Below, piece after piece: positions 5,746-6,606 of a stretch of DNA of 6,606 nucleotides. The notes beneath the pieces are model-generated. The model was given only the letters and a program-made list of their open reading frames with translations. It ran no database searches and had not been told where the DNA came from. Both the position numbers and the translations under genes were made by a program. Each line of letters opens with the position of its first letter. Positions within the stretch are counted from its first letter, which is position 1. The stretch comes from Pseudomonadota bacterium (GTDB lineage: Bacteria; Desulfobacterota; Anaeroferrophillalia; Anaeroferrophillales; Tharpellaceae), in contig WFRP01000333.1 in the NCBI GenBank assembly GCA_015486505.1, positions 1-6,606 of the forward strand, written 5' to 3'.

Positions 5746-5800
5746 AAATGGTTGAAAATAAAAGAAAAGAAGTTGAAGTTTTCGGGGTTACTTAACCAAA

Positions 5801-6606
5801 ATGAAACATCTATTGCAACAAAAAGAAAATCAAACGTTGGAATTCAAAACCTCTTTCGGCCGGGAAGCCATAGAGACGCTGGTTGCCTTTGCTAACACCA
5901 AAGGCGGCAAACTCTATATCGGCATCAACAATATACCTGAAGTTGTAGGAGTCTCTATATCCAACGAAAGCCCGCAACAGTGGATAAATCAGATCAAATC
6001 CGTCACTTCACCTTCGATTGTACCGGATGCCGAAATTCTGGAATACCAGGGCAAGCAAATAGTGCTTTTCAAGATCCCCGCCTATCCGGTAAAACCTGTC
6101 AGCATGAAAGGTAAATATTTTATTCGCAAACACGCCTCCAACCATTTGATGAATCTTGAAGAAATTGCCAATGAACACTTAAAAACCATCAACCGCAGCT
6201 GGGACTTTGCCAAAGACATCAACCACTCAATCAGGGATATATCTCTTGAAAAAGTAACCCAATTCGTAGAGATGAGCAACACTATACGTGATTACCCGAT
6301 TACCGATGACCCTCTGACTGTATTAAGAAAATTCGAGCTCATACGCGACCAAAGCATCACCTTTGGCTGTTTTCTTCTCTTTTGCACAGAACCCGGTCTG
6401 TCAACAACAATTGATGCCGGAAGATTTGATTCCGAAACTATTATCCGCGACAACCTGACCATTCGTGACGATCTCTTCTCGGAACTTGAAATTGTCCTGA
6501 CATTTATACGCAAACACATCAGCAAGTATTTCGTTATCACCGGTAAAGCTCAGCGTGACGAAGTCTGGGAGTATCCACTTGATGCTGTGAGAGAAATTGT
6601 ACTTAA
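5801..6606 (+). CDS. AlbA_2 (Schlafen-like) domain protein, probably RecG-like/COG2865 regulator, 3'-partial
   Basis: The frame is open from ATG 5801 to the window edge (268 complete codons, no stop). The N-terminal AlbA_2 domain shows ENQTLEFK (9-16), AFANTKGG (29-36), IGI (40-42) and YFIRKHASNHLMNLEEI (106-122), the usual order for this putative nucleic-acid-binding module. The last residues, YPLDAVREIV (258-267), match the start of the HATPase_c_4 region (consensus like YPxxAxRE, then NA and HRDY), so the missing part should carry that ATPase-like domain. Family members are called ATP-dependent DNA helicase RecG-like or transcriptional regulators; the true function is poorly known. The start fits family N-termini; the only nearby ribosome-site candidate is GGGG at 5784-5787, which is weak. 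It follows the SDR gene by 55 bp on the same strand, but its function suggests an unrelated unit. Confidence 0.85.
   Translation, partial: MKHLLQQKENQTLEFKTSFGREAIETLVAFANTKGGKLYIGINNIPEVVGVSISNESPQQWINQIKSVTSPSIVPDAEILEYQGKQIVLFKIPAYPVKPVSMKGKYFIRKHASNHLMNLEEIANEHLKTINRSWDFAKDINHSIRDISLEKVTQFVEMSNTIRDYPITDDPLTVLRKFELIRDQSITFGCFLLFCTEPGLSTTIDAGRFDSETIIRDNLTIRDDLFSELEIVLTFIRKHISKYFVITGKAQRDEVWEYPLDAVREIVL

Noticed and set aside
5748..5795. A 15-codon ORF (MVENKRKEVEVFGVT) between the SDR and AlbA_2 genes.
   Set aside because: It is very short, has no good ribosome site and no recognisable motif, and lies in A-rich intergenic sequence. A leader peptide is possible but unsupported.

Overview
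The window looks like an accessory segment of a Gram-negative, probably anaerobic, bacterial chromosome. A Desulfobacterota (former Deltaproteobacteria) type host is my best guess. It rests only on gene content (HEPN/MNT pair, AAA_14-DUF4143 ATPase, AlbA_2 protein, GT4/radical SAM pair) and on the style of the repeats, so it is weak. All recognised genes are on the + strand. The first ~600 bases are visibly more AT-rich than the rest, which suggests a separate origin for the first two genes.

Layout: (1) positions 1-588 hold a HepT-like HEPN protein (5' end outside the window) overlapping an MntA-like minimal nucleotidyltransferase, a type VII-style toxin-antitoxin pair with both diagnostic motifs intact. 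(2) 589-1032 is non-coding. It carries a promoter-like site flanked by an inverted repeat, then a 238-bp non-autonomous mobile element (753-990) with 14-bp perfect terminal inverted repeats and a perfect 8-bp target duplication. (3) 1033-2190 is an AAA+ ATPase of the AAA_14-DUF4143 type. (4) 2302-5745 is a three-gene set: a GT4-like glycosyltransferase, a radical SAM protein with a cysteine-rich C-terminal auxiliary-cluster domain, and an extended SDR sugar epimerase/dehydratase-like enzyme started from TTG. A second, 67-bp copy of the mobile-element family (4670-4736) sits between the last two. (5) From 5801 to the window end is a 3'-truncated AlbA_2 (Schlafen-like) domain protein, probably the start of a RecG-like/COG2865 type regulator.

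How they may work together: the GT4, radical SAM and SDR genes are co-oriented and plausibly make or modify a glycan or glycolipid; the substrate cannot be read from sequence. The HEPN/MNT pair, DUF4143 ATPase and AlbA_2 protein are typical genomic-island or defence-neighbourhood genes and need not act with the glycan genes. The clearest non-genic discovery is the pair of short elements with GTAACTATTCAGC ends and 8-bp target duplications. These are hallmarks that match IS66-type transposition, so I read them as IS66-mobilised MITEs.
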